A stretch of 11,278 bases of DNA, taken from NCBI GenBank assembly GCA_048497495.1, contig JAFHCF010000161.1, positions 1-11,278 on the forward strand. The letters run 5' to 3'. Source of the stretch: JAFHCF01 sp048497495 (GTDB lineage: Bacteria > Pseudomonadota > Alphaproteobacteria > Rhizobiales > Ancalomicrobiaceae). A program made the translations under genes and the position numbers. Positions 1 through 10,079 of the stretch are shown here, in pieces. The notes under the pieces are model-generated. The model did no database searches and had not been told where the DNA came from. It saw only the letters and a program-made list of their open reading frames with translations. Position 1 is the stretch's first letter. Every line of letters starts with the position of its first letter.

Positions 1-17
1 CCCCCCCCCACCGCTCC

Positions 18-1829
<1,812 letters not shown>

Positions 1830-1996
1830 GGCGCATCGGATAGCCGATCGGGCGGCGAAACGCCATGGGGGGCATCCGACGAGGGGGTCCCCGCGCGCCG
1901 GGCCGCGCGAATAGGCTCGGCCCAGGCATGCGGGCCACGACCTTGCGCTCGCGGTGGAACGCGGGTGCAATGGCCGCCTCGCCCGAAGGACCGCCG
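1830..1996. promoter_or_regulatory. divergent intergenic region, uup / SDH-L gene
   Basis: These 167 bp separate two divergent start codons, so they must hold both promoters unless transcription starts inside a gene. I see no convincing -35/-10 pair or palindrome. The only clear site is GAAGGA at 1985-1990, six bases before the ATG at 1997, which serves as the ribosome binding site for the plus-strand gene. Confidence 0.5.
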
Positions 1997-2815
1997 ATGA
2001 CCCTGCGCCTCACCAAGGATACCCGCCTCTGCCTCTCGCTCTCGGCCCGGCCGAGCAATTTCGGCACGCGGCTTCACAATTTCCTCTACGAGGCGCTGGG
2101 GCTCGACTTCGTCTACAAGGCCTTCGCCACCGACGACATCATCGGGGCGGTGGCGGGCATCCGGGCGCTGCGGGTGCGCGGCGCGGCGATCTCCATGCCG
2201 TTCAAGGAAGCGGTGATTCCGCTCGTCGACGCGATGATGCCGTCGGCGGCGGCCATCGGCGCGGTCAACACGCTGGTCAACGACGCGGGCCGGCTCACCG
2301 CCCACAACACCGACTATGCCGCCATGGCGGCGCTGATCGTCGAACGGGGGCTGGTCCCCGACGCGACGCTGATCCTGTGCGGCTCGGGCGGCATGGCCAA
2401 GGCGGTCGCCTGCGCCTTCCGCGATGCCGGCTTCACGCGCGGCACCATCGTCGCGCGCAACGCGGTGACGGGGCGGGGGCTCGCCGAGGCCTGCGGCTGG
2501 CGTTGGGTCCCGGAGATCGGCGGGCTCTCGGCCGCGATCCTGGTCAACGTCACCCCGATCGGCATGGCCGGAGGACCGGAGGTCGACGACCTCGCCTTCT
2601 CGGCCGAGAGGATCGCCGAGGCCGACGCGATCGTCGACGTCGTCGCCCTGCCGGTCGAGACGCCGACGATCCGCGCGGCGCGGGCCGCCGGCAAGTCCGT
2701 GATCACCGGCGCGGAGATCGGGGTTCTCCAGGCGATCGAGCAGTTCGTGCTCTATACCGGGGTTCGTCCCGACGACGAGCTGATCGGACGCGCCGCCGGC
2801 TTCGCGCGCGGCTGA
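1997..2815 (+). CDS. shikimate dehydrogenase-like protein (SDH-L type)
   Basis: This 272-residue NAD(P)-dependent oxidoreductase belongs to the AroE superfamily. The N-terminal substrate domain has the SxS-like motif SLSARPSNFGTRLHN (14-28), MPFKE with the expected catalytic Lys70, VNT (90-92) and NTD with Asp106. The Rossmann domain has GSGGMAKA (129-136). The opening TLRLTKDTRLCLSLSARPS and the MPFKE and GSGGMAKA segments match the family of Haemophilus influenzae HI0607 (SDH-L) rather than canonical AroE, which begins differently and carries a glycine-rich GAGG loop followed by NRT. In this protein the position after the second strand reads ARNAVTGR. SDH-L enzymes are known as weak shikimate dehydrogenases whose true substrate is unsettled. 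The ATG at 1997 is chosen for its Shine-Dalgarno (GAAGGA, six bases away) and because the homologous region starts there; an ORF extends further upstream but is unlike the family. The DMT transporter follows after 76 bp and may be cotranscribed. Confidence 0.88.
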   Translation: MTLRLTKDTRLCLSLSARPSNFGTRLHNFLYEALGLDFVYKAFATDDIIGAVAGIRALRVRGAAISMPFKEAVIPLVDAMMPSAAAIGAVNTLVNDAGRLTAHNTDYAAMAALIVERGLVPDATLILCGSGGMAKAVACAFRDAGFTRGTIVARNAVTGRGLAEACGWRWVPEIGGLSAAILVNVTPIGMAGGPEVDDLAFSAERIAEADAIVDVVALPVETPTIRAARAAGKSVITGAEIGVLQAIEQFVLYTGVRPDDELIGRAAGFARG

Positions 2816-2891
2816 CGCGGTTCCTCCCGAGCCCCGCGACGGCGCGCCGCGCGTGGTGTAGGAAGAGGGCCCTTCGCCAACGGACCAGCCC

Positions 2892-3809
2892 ATGTTCGCC
2901 TCGTTCTGGATCGTCTCGACCGTCCTCGCCGCCGCTGCCCAGTCGCTGCGCAACGCCCTGCAACGGGGGTTGACGGTGACGCTCGGCACGCTCGGCGCCA
3001 CCCATGTGCGCTTCCTCTTCGGCCTGCCCTTCGCGATCCTCTTCCTCGGCCTCGCCATCGGCTTCACCGGGCAATGGCCGGCGCCGAACGCGGCCTTCTG
3101 GGGTTGGGCGGGGCTCGGCGGTGTCGGTCAGATCGCGGCGACCGCATGTATGCTGCATGCGATGCGAGATCGCTCGTTCCTGGTCACCATCGCCTATACC
3201 AAGACCGAGCCGGTGCAGGTGGCGCTGTTCGGCGTCGCCTTCCTGCACGAGGTGCCGGGGCCGATGGTGGTGGCGGCGATCGTCATCGCCACGGCCGGCG
3301 TGATGATCCTGTCGTGGCCGAAGGCGGGGGCCAGGGGCGGGCTGATCGCGGGCGCGGGTGGACGCGAGGCGTCGACCCGCGCCGCCGTGCTGGGGATCGC
3401 CGCCGGCGGCTTCTTCGGGCTGGCGGCGGTGTTGTTCAAGGGCGCGATCCTGGCGTCGGGGGTGGCGAATTTCTTCGTCGCGGCGTCGACGGCGCTGGTC
3501 GCCTCGCTCGCCATCCAGACGGCGATCCTCACCGCCTGGCTGCTCGCCACCGACCGCCGCGTGCTCGGCGAGATCTTCCGCGCCTGGAAGCCCTCGGTGT
3601 CGGCCGGGTTCCTCGGCGCCTTCGCCTCGCAGTGCTGGTTCATCGGCTTCGCCACCGCGCCGGTGGCGGCGGTGCGCACGCTCGGCCTGGTCGAGATCTT
3701 CTTCACCCAGATCCTGTCGCGCTCGATGATGAAGGAGCGGCCGTCGAAGCGCGAACTTCTCGGCATCGCGCTCCTGGTGGTCGGCGTCGTGCTGGTGCTT
3801 CAGGCGTGA
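2892..3809 (+). CDS. DMT superfamily (EamA-type) transporter
   Basis: This 305-residue integral inner-membrane protein is almost entirely hydrophobic. About ten membrane segments fall in two halves (roughly 1-140 and 155-305), the duplicated EamA layout of drug/metabolite transporters. Helix-like stretches include FWIVSTVLAAAAQSL near the N-terminus, VRFLFGLPFAILFLGLAIGF around 40-60, and LLGIALLVVGVVLVLQA at the C-terminus. The second half ends with the usual motif GLVEIFFTQILSRSMMKERPS, in which a conserved glutamate region precedes the last helices. Members export amino acids, purines or other metabolites, but the substrate cannot be read here. The start at 2892 puts the first helix at residue 4, as is usual. 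No strong Shine-Dalgarno is visible. The stop is six bases from the converging Nudix stop. Confidence 0.87.
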   Translation: MFASFWIVSTVLAAAAQSLRNALQRGLTVTLGTLGATHVRFLFGLPFAILFLGLAIGFTGQWPAPNAAFWGWAGLGGVGQIAATACMLHAMRDRSFLVTIAYTKTEPVQVALFGVAFLHEVPGPMVVAAIVIATAGVMILSWPKAGARGGLIAGAGGREASTRAAVLGIAAGGFFGLAAVLFKGAILASGVANFFVAASTALVASLAIQTAILTAWLLATDRRVLGEIFRAWKPSVSAGFLGAFASQCWFIGFATAPVAAVRTLGLVEIFFTQILSRSMMKERPSKRELLGIALLVVGVVLVLQA

Positions 3810-3815
3810 AGACCC

Positions 3816-4445
3816 CTACGGGGCCGGGGCCGCGAAGAGCTCGGGGCGCCTCAGGCGCAGGGTCTGCACGGCGAAGAGGGTCTTGAGATCGAGCCTGCCG
3901 CCGTCGTCGACGAGGGCCGCGAGATCGGCGAGACCGATCACCACCACCTCGATCTCCTCGCCCTCCTCGGCGAGCCCGCCACCGTCGGCGACGCGGGCGC
4001 TCCCGAGGTCGACCTCGGCGAGGTAGATCCAGACCTTCTCCGAGACGAGGCCGGGGGAGGGGCGGGTGGCGCCGATCGGGGTCAGGCGCCCGAGCTCGAG
4101 CCCCGCCTCCTCGTGGGCCTCGCGGCGCGCCGTCGCCTCGGGGCCCTCGCCGGCGACGTCGAGGAGGCCGGCGATGATCTCGAGGCTCATCGGGTCCTCG
4201 CCCTGGAGCGCCTGGGGTAGGCGCAATTGGCGCACCAGCACCGCCTCGCGGCGGACCGGATCGAAGGGCAGGACGGCGGCGGCGTGGCCGTGGCTCTCGA
4301 TCTCGAAGGTGTGACGGCGGAGCCCGCCCGAGGCGGTGCGGCGATCGAAGACGACGCGCTCGAGCCGGCAGAAGCCGGCCCACACGGTCTCGCGGGTAAC
4401 GATGGTGAAGGGCGGGGCGGCGGGCGCATCCACGGGGAGGGTCAT
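3816..4445 (-). CDS. Nudix hydrolase, ADP-ribose / sugar-nucleotide pyrophosphatase type
   Basis: This 209-residue soluble protein carries a Nudix box. The segment from AGLLDVAGEGPE into REAHEEAGLEL fits G-x6-E-x7-R-E-U-x-E-E-x-G-U, one residue longer in the first spacer than the textbook box. The Glu pair in HEEAG should bind the catalytic metal. The preceding GHAAAVLPFDPVRREAVLVRQ strand block and the LEIIAG entry into the box are typical of ADP-ribose pyrophosphatases (NudF/NudK group), which cleave nucleoside diphosphates linked to sugars. The ATG at 4445 is chosen because the in-frame upstream extension overlaps the ferredoxin gene and is an Arg/Pro-rich shadow. The Shine-Dalgarno is weak (GCGAGAT). 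It lies 32 bp downstream of the ferredoxin stop on the same strand, so cotranscription is likely. The exact substrate is not determinable. Confidence 0.88.
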   Translation of the reverse strand: MTLPVDAPAAPPFTIVTRETVWAGFCRLERVVFDRRTASGGLRRHTFEIESHGHAAAVLPFDPVRREAVLVRQLRLPQALQGEDPMSLEIIAGLLDVAGEGPEATARREAHEEAGLELGRLTPIGATRPSPGLVSEKVWIYLAEVDLGSARVADGGGLAEEGEEIEVVVIGLADLAALVDDGGRLDLKTLFAVQTLRLRRPELFAAPAP

Positions 4446-4477
4446 GGCGGTAGATCTCGCCGCCGGGCGCGGCCTTG

Positions 4478-4873
4478 TCAATCGATCTCGCCGGGGGCGA
4501 GGCGCAGCTCGAGCCCGTCGATGTCGGCGGCGGTGAGGATCTGGCAGGCGAGGCGCGAGGTCTCCTCGACGCCGAAGAGCAGGTCGAGCCGATCCATCTC
4601 CTCGTCGGTGGCCGGCGGCAACCTGTCCAGCCATTTCGGATCGACGTGGACGTGGCAGGTGCCGCAGGCACAGGACCCGCCGCATTCCGCCTTCATCGGC
4701 AGGCCCCAGTCGCGGATGACCTCCATCACCCGCCAGCCGTCGAGGGCGGGCAGGACATGTTGCTTGCCGTCGTGGTCGGTGACGCGGATCTTGATGGTGC
4801 CCTCGTCGAAGAAGTCGCAAGGGTCCTCGCCGAGGTGATCCTCGGGGGCGCTCGTTTCGATGATGTGGTCCAT
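4478..4873 (-). CDS. [2Fe-2S] ferredoxin, adrenodoxin type
   Basis: This 131-residue ferredoxin shows the adrenodoxin/bacterial Fdx cysteine pattern. Cys64-x5-Cys70-x2-Cys73 (ECGGSCACGTCHV) and a distant Cys110 (RLACQI) ligate the cluster; Cys68 lies inside the loop. The fold signature VMEVIRDWGLPMKAECGGSC and the acidic helix PPATDEEMDRLDLL, the usual partner-docking region, are both present. Members pass single electrons to P450s, Fe-S assembly or other oxidoreductases. An acidic N-terminal extension of about 25 residues (MDHIIETSAPEDHLGEDPCDFF) precedes the beta-grasp core and is longer than in typical 105-110-residue homologues. The ATG at 4873 is supported by AAGGA four bases upstream. 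It is upstream of, and likely cotranscribed with, the Nudix gene, and downstream of the cys operon on the same strand (135 bp gap). Electron donation to CysI is only an inference. Confidence 0.92.
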   Translation of the reverse strand: MDHIIETSAPEDHLGEDPCDFFDEGTIKIRVTDHDGKQHVLPALDGWRVMEVIRDWGLPMKAECGGSCACGTCHVHVDPKWLDRLPPATDEEMDRLDLLFGVEETSRLACQILTAADIDGLELRLAPGEID

Positions 4874-4936
4874 TCCGTCCTTCCCTCGCCGATCGATCGG
4901 CCTCCCGGTCGCGGGCGGCGGCGGCGCGACACGAGT

Positions 4937-4970
4937 TCGGCGCGGAGCCTCGTCGGAGACCCCGCGCCGA
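4937..4970. repeat. 9-bp inverted repeat between DUF934 and ferredoxin genes
   Basis: The arms TCGGCGCGG (4937-4945) and CCGCGCCGA (4962-4970) are perfect reverse complements around a 16-base loop. It sits in the 135-bp gap after the last cys gene and 64 bp before the ferredoxin ATG. It may be a transcription terminator for the cys operon, an mRNA-stabilising hairpin or an operator for the ferredoxin. No T-tract follows on either strand, so a classical intrinsic terminator is doubtful. Confidence 0.45.
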
Positions 4971-5008
4971 TCCGCCCCGTCGGGCGCGACAAATGGATCA
5001 GAATGGGT

Positions 5009-5545
5009 TCATACGCCGCACCATGCGTCTCGGTATGGAACGCGCAGCCAGGGACGGCCGGGGACCGGCGACGTCGCCGGTTCGACCGCCGGTTGATAGA
5101 ATACCGGCTGGCAGAGATGGTCGCCGGCGATCAGGCGCGCCCGGGTCGGCTGGTGCTCGATCGCCAGCGTGTCGAAGCCGACGCGGAAGAAATGCGCCAC
5201 CTGATCGAGCAGGATGTCGCCGATCGCCCGGAGTTCGCCGCGAAAGCCATGGCGCTCGCGCAGCAGCCGGGCGAGGGAATAGCCGCGGCCGTCGGCATAT
5301 TTGGGGAAGCGCACGGCGATCGCCGCGAAGCGGGCGAGATCGGCGGCGACGTCGTCGAGCCGGTCGTCGGGCGCGAGCACCAGGCCGAGCGGGCCGGCGC
5401 GGTCGAGGAGCGCGGAACGTTCGGCGAGGAACCGCGCCTTGGAGACGAAGACGGCGCCGTCCGCCGCCACCTCGCCGTCGGCCGCGAAGACCCAGGGGTC
5501 CGGAGTGAAGCGGCCCTTGCCGAAGATGTCGCCGATCGCCGTCAT
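5009..5545 (-). CDS. DUF934 family protein of the sulfite reduction operon
   Basis: This 178-residue protein belongs to the DUF934 (COG3749) family, which is repeatedly found beside cysI and cysH in proteobacteria and has no firmly assigned biochemical role. The family core is clear at 80-126: FPKYADGRGYSLARLLRERH followed by GELRAIGDILLDQVAHFFRVGFD. The protein has no signal peptide or membrane span. Its C-terminal tail (about 150-178) is Pro-rich. The start at 5545 is fixed by an ATGA overlap with the cysH stop (5542-5545), with GGGAG about seven bases upstream; this implies translational coupling. An in-frame upstream ATG at 5599 lies inside cysH and is less likely. It is the last gene of the cys operon. 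Confidence 0.9.
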   Translation of the reverse strand: MTAIGDIFGKGRFTPDPWVFAADGEVAADGAVFVSKARFLAERSALLDRAGPLGLVLAPDDRLDDVAADLARFAAIAVRFPKYADGRGYSLARLLRERHGFRGELRAIGDILLDQVAHFFRVGFDTLAIEHQPTRARLIAGDHLCQPVFYQPAVEPATSPVPGRPWLRVPYRDAWCGV

Positions 5546-6304
5546 ATCCCGCTCCCGTCCTGTTCGGTGGTGGCCGCGAGGCCGAGGTGGATGCCGCATT
5601 CCGTCTTGTCGGACCCGCGCCAGCGTCCGGCGCGGGCGTCCTCGCCCGGTGCGACCCGGCTGGTGCAGGGCATGCAGCCGATCGAGCCGAAACCGCGCTC
5701 GACCAGCGGATGGGCCGGCAGGTCGCGGGCCGTCGCGCGGGCGGCGAGATCCTCGGCGCTCCAGCGCGCCAGCGGATTGATCTTGATGCGCCGCCCGTCC
5801 GCCTCGAAGGTCGGAATGTCGGCGCGGGTCGCCGCCTGGAAGCGCTTGCGCCCGGAGATCCAGGCGTCGAATTCGCCGACGGCGCGGGCCAACGGCATCA
5901 CCTTGCGGACATGGCAGCAGGCGTCGGGGTCGCCATGCCAGAGCACGCCGAGGGGATCGGCCTCGGCCACGGCGCGGCTGTCGGGCGAGATGGTGCGCAC
6001 GTCGGTGAGGCCGAGGCGTTCGACCAGGCGGTCGCGGTGGCGCAGGGTCTCGCCGAAGAGCTTGTCGGTGTCGACGAAGAGCACCGGCAGGCGCGGGTCG
6101 ACTTGCGCCACGAGATCGAGGAGGACGGCGGCGTCGGCGCCGAAGGAGGACACCACCGCCACCTTGCCGGGGAACAGCCGGTGGGCGACGAGGTCGATCA
6201 GGTCGGCGGTCGGCAGGGCGCCGTGATCGCGGTCGAGACGTTCGGCGCGCGCCGCCGCCAGATCCGCGGCACTCGGGCGTGGCCGGTCGTCGTAGGCGAC
6301 GAGT

Positions 6305-6318
<14 letters not shown>
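5542..6318 (-). CDS. cysH: adenylyl-sulfate (APS) reductase, assimilatory CysH
   Basis: This 258-residue thioredoxin-dependent reductase converts adenylyl sulfate to sulfite and AMP in cytoplasmic sulfate assimilation. The nucleotide-binding loop is SSFGAD (57-62) and VDTDKLF lies at 82-88. ISGRKRFQA (154-162) matches the substrate-binding arginine segment. The pair Cys134-Cys135 (DACCHVRK) with Cys215-x2-Cys218 (GCMPCT) is the [4Fe-4S] signature of APS reductases; the PAPS-specific enterobacterial form lacks these four cysteines. The C-terminal ECGIHL carries the catalytic Cys241. The ATG at 6318 has a strong Shine-Dalgarno (AAGGAGG, nine bases away) and overlaps the 3' end of cysI by 14 bp; the stop overlaps the DUF934 start by 4 bp. 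The iron-sulfur form implies that APS is reduced directly, without an APS kinase step. Confidence 0.95.
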
Positions 6319-7966
<1,648 letters not shown>

Positions 7967-8011
7967 GGCGGCGAACTTTCGTGCGGGGGCGCGGGGTTCG
8001 GCGGCGGCCGA

Positions 8012-8311
8012 TCAGGCGGCGCCGGCGAGCGCGCGCCGCGCGGCGGCCTCCGAGCCCGAGGTCGGGCCGGCGGCGCGGATCTTCTCGCGCATCGACTTGG
8101 GCGCGATGCCGCCGGCACTCGTCACCACGTCGACGGCATAGGGGTCGAGGATCGTCCGCGCCGCGACGTCGGCGGCGCTGGCGGCGACGGCGTCCTTCGC
8201 CTCCGCGGGCTCGAGCACCGCGGCGGCGGCGATCGTCGCGACCCAGCTCCCGGCGCGATCACGGAAGACGACACGGCCGTCGACGAGACGGTTGGCGGTG
8301 ACGATCTGCAT
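8012..8311 (-). CDS. DUF2849 family protein, first gene of the cys operon
   Basis: This 99-residue small soluble protein matches the DUF2849 pattern: VTANRLVDGRVVFRDRAGSW at the N-terminus, an Ala-rich middle, then DPYAVDVV and a C-terminal REKIRAAGPTS. The family is typical of alphaproteobacteria and is usually sandwiched between cysG and cysI; its function is unknown, though a role linked to sirohaem or sulfite reduction is often inferred from position. Here no cysG is seen upstream, so sirohaem synthase must lie elsewhere. The ATG at 8311 has the strongest Shine-Dalgarno of the window (AGGAGG, seven bases away). It is likely the first gene of the DUF2849-cysI-cysH-DUF934 transcript. Confidence 0.88.
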   Translation of the reverse strand: MQIVTANRLVDGRVVFRDRAGSWVATIAAAAVLEPAEAKDAVAASAADVAARTILDPYAVDVVTSAGGIAPKSMREKIRAAGPTSGSEAAARRALAGAA

Positions 8312-8404
8312 GGGACGACCTCCTGGAACGGCGGACGGGCGATCGGCGGGATGTCCGATCTCTGTTCCGAAGTTCTAGGAGAAGGCGGGGCGAGGCGCGC
8401 CGTT

Positions 8405-8421
8405 CGCATTTGCGAAATGCG
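8405..8421. promoter_or_regulatory. palindrome upstream of the cys operon, candidate operator
   Basis: CGCATTT (8405-8411) and AAATGCG (8415-8421) are perfect inverted arms around GCG. An alternative, offset symmetry TTCGCA-TT-TGCGAA (8403-8416) overlaps it. The site is 94 bp before the DUF2849 ATG and is AT-rich against its surroundings, the usual look of a dimeric regulator site. No regulator gene is present in the window, so the binding protein is unknown. A direct repeat GTTC-N4-GTTC (8364-8375) lies nearer the gene. Confidence 0.45.
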
Positions 8422-8439
8422 CGAGGGACGTAGAAAAGC

Positions 8440-8467
8440 TTTCCGCCGATCGTGACATCGGCGGAAA
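8440..8467 (-). terminator. hairpin with T-tract, probable MFS gene terminator
   Basis: An 11-bp perfect stem is formed by TTTCCGCCGAT (8440-8450) and ATCGGCGGAAA (8457-8467) around a six-base loop. Read on the minus strand it is followed by GCTTTTCT, which suits an intrinsic terminator for the MFS gene that ends 87 bp earlier. Just upstream on the same strand (8470-8482) is a shorter hairpin, CCGAA-GTC-TTCGG, followed by GTTTT. It could also be a protein binding site, since the stem is long and symmetric. Confidence 0.6.
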
Positions 8468-8522
8468 ACCCGAAGACTTCGGCGGGTTCGCCGTCGGCCG
8501 AGGGCGGTGGGGCGCCGCGCCG

Positions 8523-8540
8523 GGCGGGAGCCGTCCCGCC
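8523..8540. repeat. 7-bp GC hairpin after the MFS stop
   Basis: GGCGGGA (8523-8529) and TCCCGCC (8534-8540) pair around GCCG, starting 14 bases after the MFS stop codon on the minus strand. It has no T-tract. It may stabilise the mRNA end or be part of the termination region together with the two hairpins further on. Confidence 0.35.
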
Positions 8541-8554
8541 GGGCGGATCCGGGT

Positions 8555-9745
8555 TCAGACCGTCGGTCGGGCGTCCTTGGAGAGGAGGTAGACCGCGAGC
8601 GAGATCGCCAGGGCGGCGGCGTAGAGGCCGTAGAGACCGGCGTGGATCGACGCCGGGGTCGCGCCCCCCGCCGCGAGCCGGGTGACGAAGGCGCCGGACA
8701 GGGGCTGGATCAGCGCGGCGCCGCCGATCAGGCACATGTTCATCAGCGTCAGGCCGCGCCCGAGCACCGGGGTGGGCAGGAAGGCGCGGACATGGGCCAT
8801 CAAGACGCCGTAGGTGGTGCCGAAGCCGCCGATGATGGCGAAGACGATCGAGGCGGGCAGGACGCCCATGGTCGGGGCCAGCGCCAGCGCGGCGAGACCG
8901 GCGATGGTGATGACGGTGCCGGCCACCACCACCCATTTGCGGGTGCCGAGGAGGCGGTCGAGCGGGCCATAGGCGAAGGCGCCGAAGATCATGGCGAAGA
9001 CCATCACCGAGACGGCATTGCCGCGCTCGACCGGCGCGAGACCGTGGACGTCGCTGAAATAGGGGCCGACCCACAGGCCGCGCACCGCCACGACGATCGG
9101 ATAGGAGGTCAGCGCGATCGGATAGAGCGGCCACAACTCGCGGATCGCCAGCACGGCGCCGATCCCGGGCTTGGGCGCGTCCGCGCCATGGGGGGCGGCG
9201 GGCGGCGGCTCCTTGACCACGAGGAAGACCATCGCGGCGGCGAGAAGGGTGGCGGCGGCGATCCCGATCATCGTCGCCCGCCAACCGAAGGCCGACGCCG
9301 CGGCGGCGAGAGGCGTGGCGGCGGCGAGATTGCCGAGCGAGCCGATGCCGACGATCGCCGAGGAGAAGAGGGCGAAGCGGGCCGGCGTCGTCGTCCGGCC
9401 GATCACCCACAAGGCCCCCATGTAGATCGGCGCGCAGCCGAAGCCGATCAGCGCCATGCCGGCGACCGAGTGCCAGGGCTGGCGCGCCGAGGCGAAGAGG
9501 ATCGCGCCGATGACCGCCGACAACATCGGGATCGCCACCGTGCGGCGCGCCCCGAAACGATCGAGCGAGGCGCCGATCGGCAGTTGCACGATGGCGAAGG
9601 CGGCGAAGAAGGCGGCGGAGACCATCCCCAGTTCGGTCGGACCGAGATGGACGTCGACCGCCAGTTCCGGCGCGATGACCGCCAGGAAGGAGCGATAGAA
9701 CTGGGAGAGGAGATAGCCGAAGATCAGGACGACGAGGGTGGGCAC
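8555..9745 (-). CDS. MFS transporter
   Basis: This 396-residue protein has about twelve hydrophobic segments, the Major Facilitator Superfamily layout. The first helix starts at once (LVVLIFGYLLSQFYRSFLAV, 4-23). A motif-A-like loop, PIGASLDRFGARR (56-68), lies between helices 2 and 3, and YGPLDRLLGTRKWVV is the equivalent loop in the second half. A cytoplasmic mid-loop (VKEPPPAAPHGADAPKPG) separates the two six-helix halves. The opening GYLLSQFYRSFLAVIAPEL resembles nitrate/cyanate-type and general anion MFS members, but the substrate is not determinable. No ATG lies close upstream in frame; GTG at 9745 is chosen because the 30 bp before it use codons rare in this genome (GTA, TCA, AAT, AGA) and look non-coding. 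A second GTG at 9850 would add 35 residues. The gene lies upstream of, and in line with, the cys operon but is separated from it by 243 bp and a probable terminator. Confidence 0.85.
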   Translation of the reverse strand: MPTLVVLIFGYLLSQFYRSFLAVIAPELAVDVHLGPTELGMVSAAFFAAFAIVQLPIGASLDRFGARRTVAIPMLSAVIGAILFASARQPWHSVAGMALIGFGCAPIYMGALWVIGRTTTPARFALFSSAIVGIGSLGNLAAATPLAAAASAFGWRATMIGIAAATLLAAAMVFLVVKEPPPAAPHGADAPKPGIGAVLAIRELWPLYPIALTSYPIVVAVRGLWVGPYFSDVHGLAPVERGNAVSVMVFAMIFGAFAYGPLDRLLGTRKWVVVAGTVITIAGLAALALAPTMGVLPASIVFAIIGGFGTTYGVLMAHVRAFLPTPVLGRGLTLMNMCLIGGAALIQPLSGAFVTRLAAGGATPASIHAGLYGLYAAALAISLAVYLLSKDARPTV

Positions 9746-10079
9746 CGGGCGGGACTTTCTATTTGGATCGATTGAAGATACCGGTTCGCCGCCGCCGCGC
9801 CAGGGGTTCGGCGCGGAGGAGACCCGTGGCGCCGGAACGATCGAGCTCACCGTTTCGTCCGTCTCGATGTTGTGGCATGCTCCGCGCGACCTCACCCGAG
9901 GGCAACGTGGTTCCTCATCGTCACGAGGGCGTCGAATCGCGCGGCCATATCTTCGCATCCCCCTCTGGCGGGAGGGGCCGACGATCACCACGTGTCGCGA
10001 CGGCAGGACCATCACGCGTCCGCCGCCATCACAAGACGGACGGTCTCGCCGTCCCACCGAGAGCCAGGGAGTTTCCCCC
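9746..10079. promoter_or_regulatory. 334-bp divergent intergenic region
   Basis: This is the longest gene-free stretch and separates the MFS start from the start of the unassigned plus-strand gene. The first 35 bp (around 9750-9784) are AT-rich for this window and probably include the MFS promoter. Hairpin CCCCTC-TGGCGG-GAGGGG lies at 9960-9977. A second hairpin, GGACGG-TCTCG-CCGTCC, lies at 10038-10054 within the probable 5' leader of the plus-strand gene. AGGGAG eight bases before the GTG at 10080 is the Shine-Dalgarno. I see no certain -35/-10 pair, no tRNA and no protein-coding gene; the reading frames here are extensions of the flanking genes. Confidence 0.5.

Noticed and set aside
1..17. 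Run of nine C at the left edge as a phase-variable tract
   Set aside because: It lies after the ABC-F stop codon, outside any visible gene or promoter, so no phase-variation role can be supported.
3811..3824. CCCC-TAC-GGGG hairpin between the converging DMT and Nudix genes as a bidirectional terminator
   Set aside because: The stem is only four base pairs with no T-tract on either strand; too weak to call.
4950..4961. The 12-mer TCGTCGGAGACC occurs here and again at 11265-11276, as a possible dispersed repeat
   Set aside because: Only two copies with no shared flanks in a GC-biased window; chance is an adequate explanation.
5093..5780. Overlapping frames around cysH/DUF934 as a frameshifted gene
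   Set aside because: Both genes are intact with family-typical ends; the overlap is a normal ATGA coupling junction.
8507..9775. A 422-codon plus-strand frame opposite the MFS gene
   Set aside because: Its translation is dominated by Arg, Gly, Asp and His runs without hydrophobic core; the minus frame has twelve clear membrane segments.
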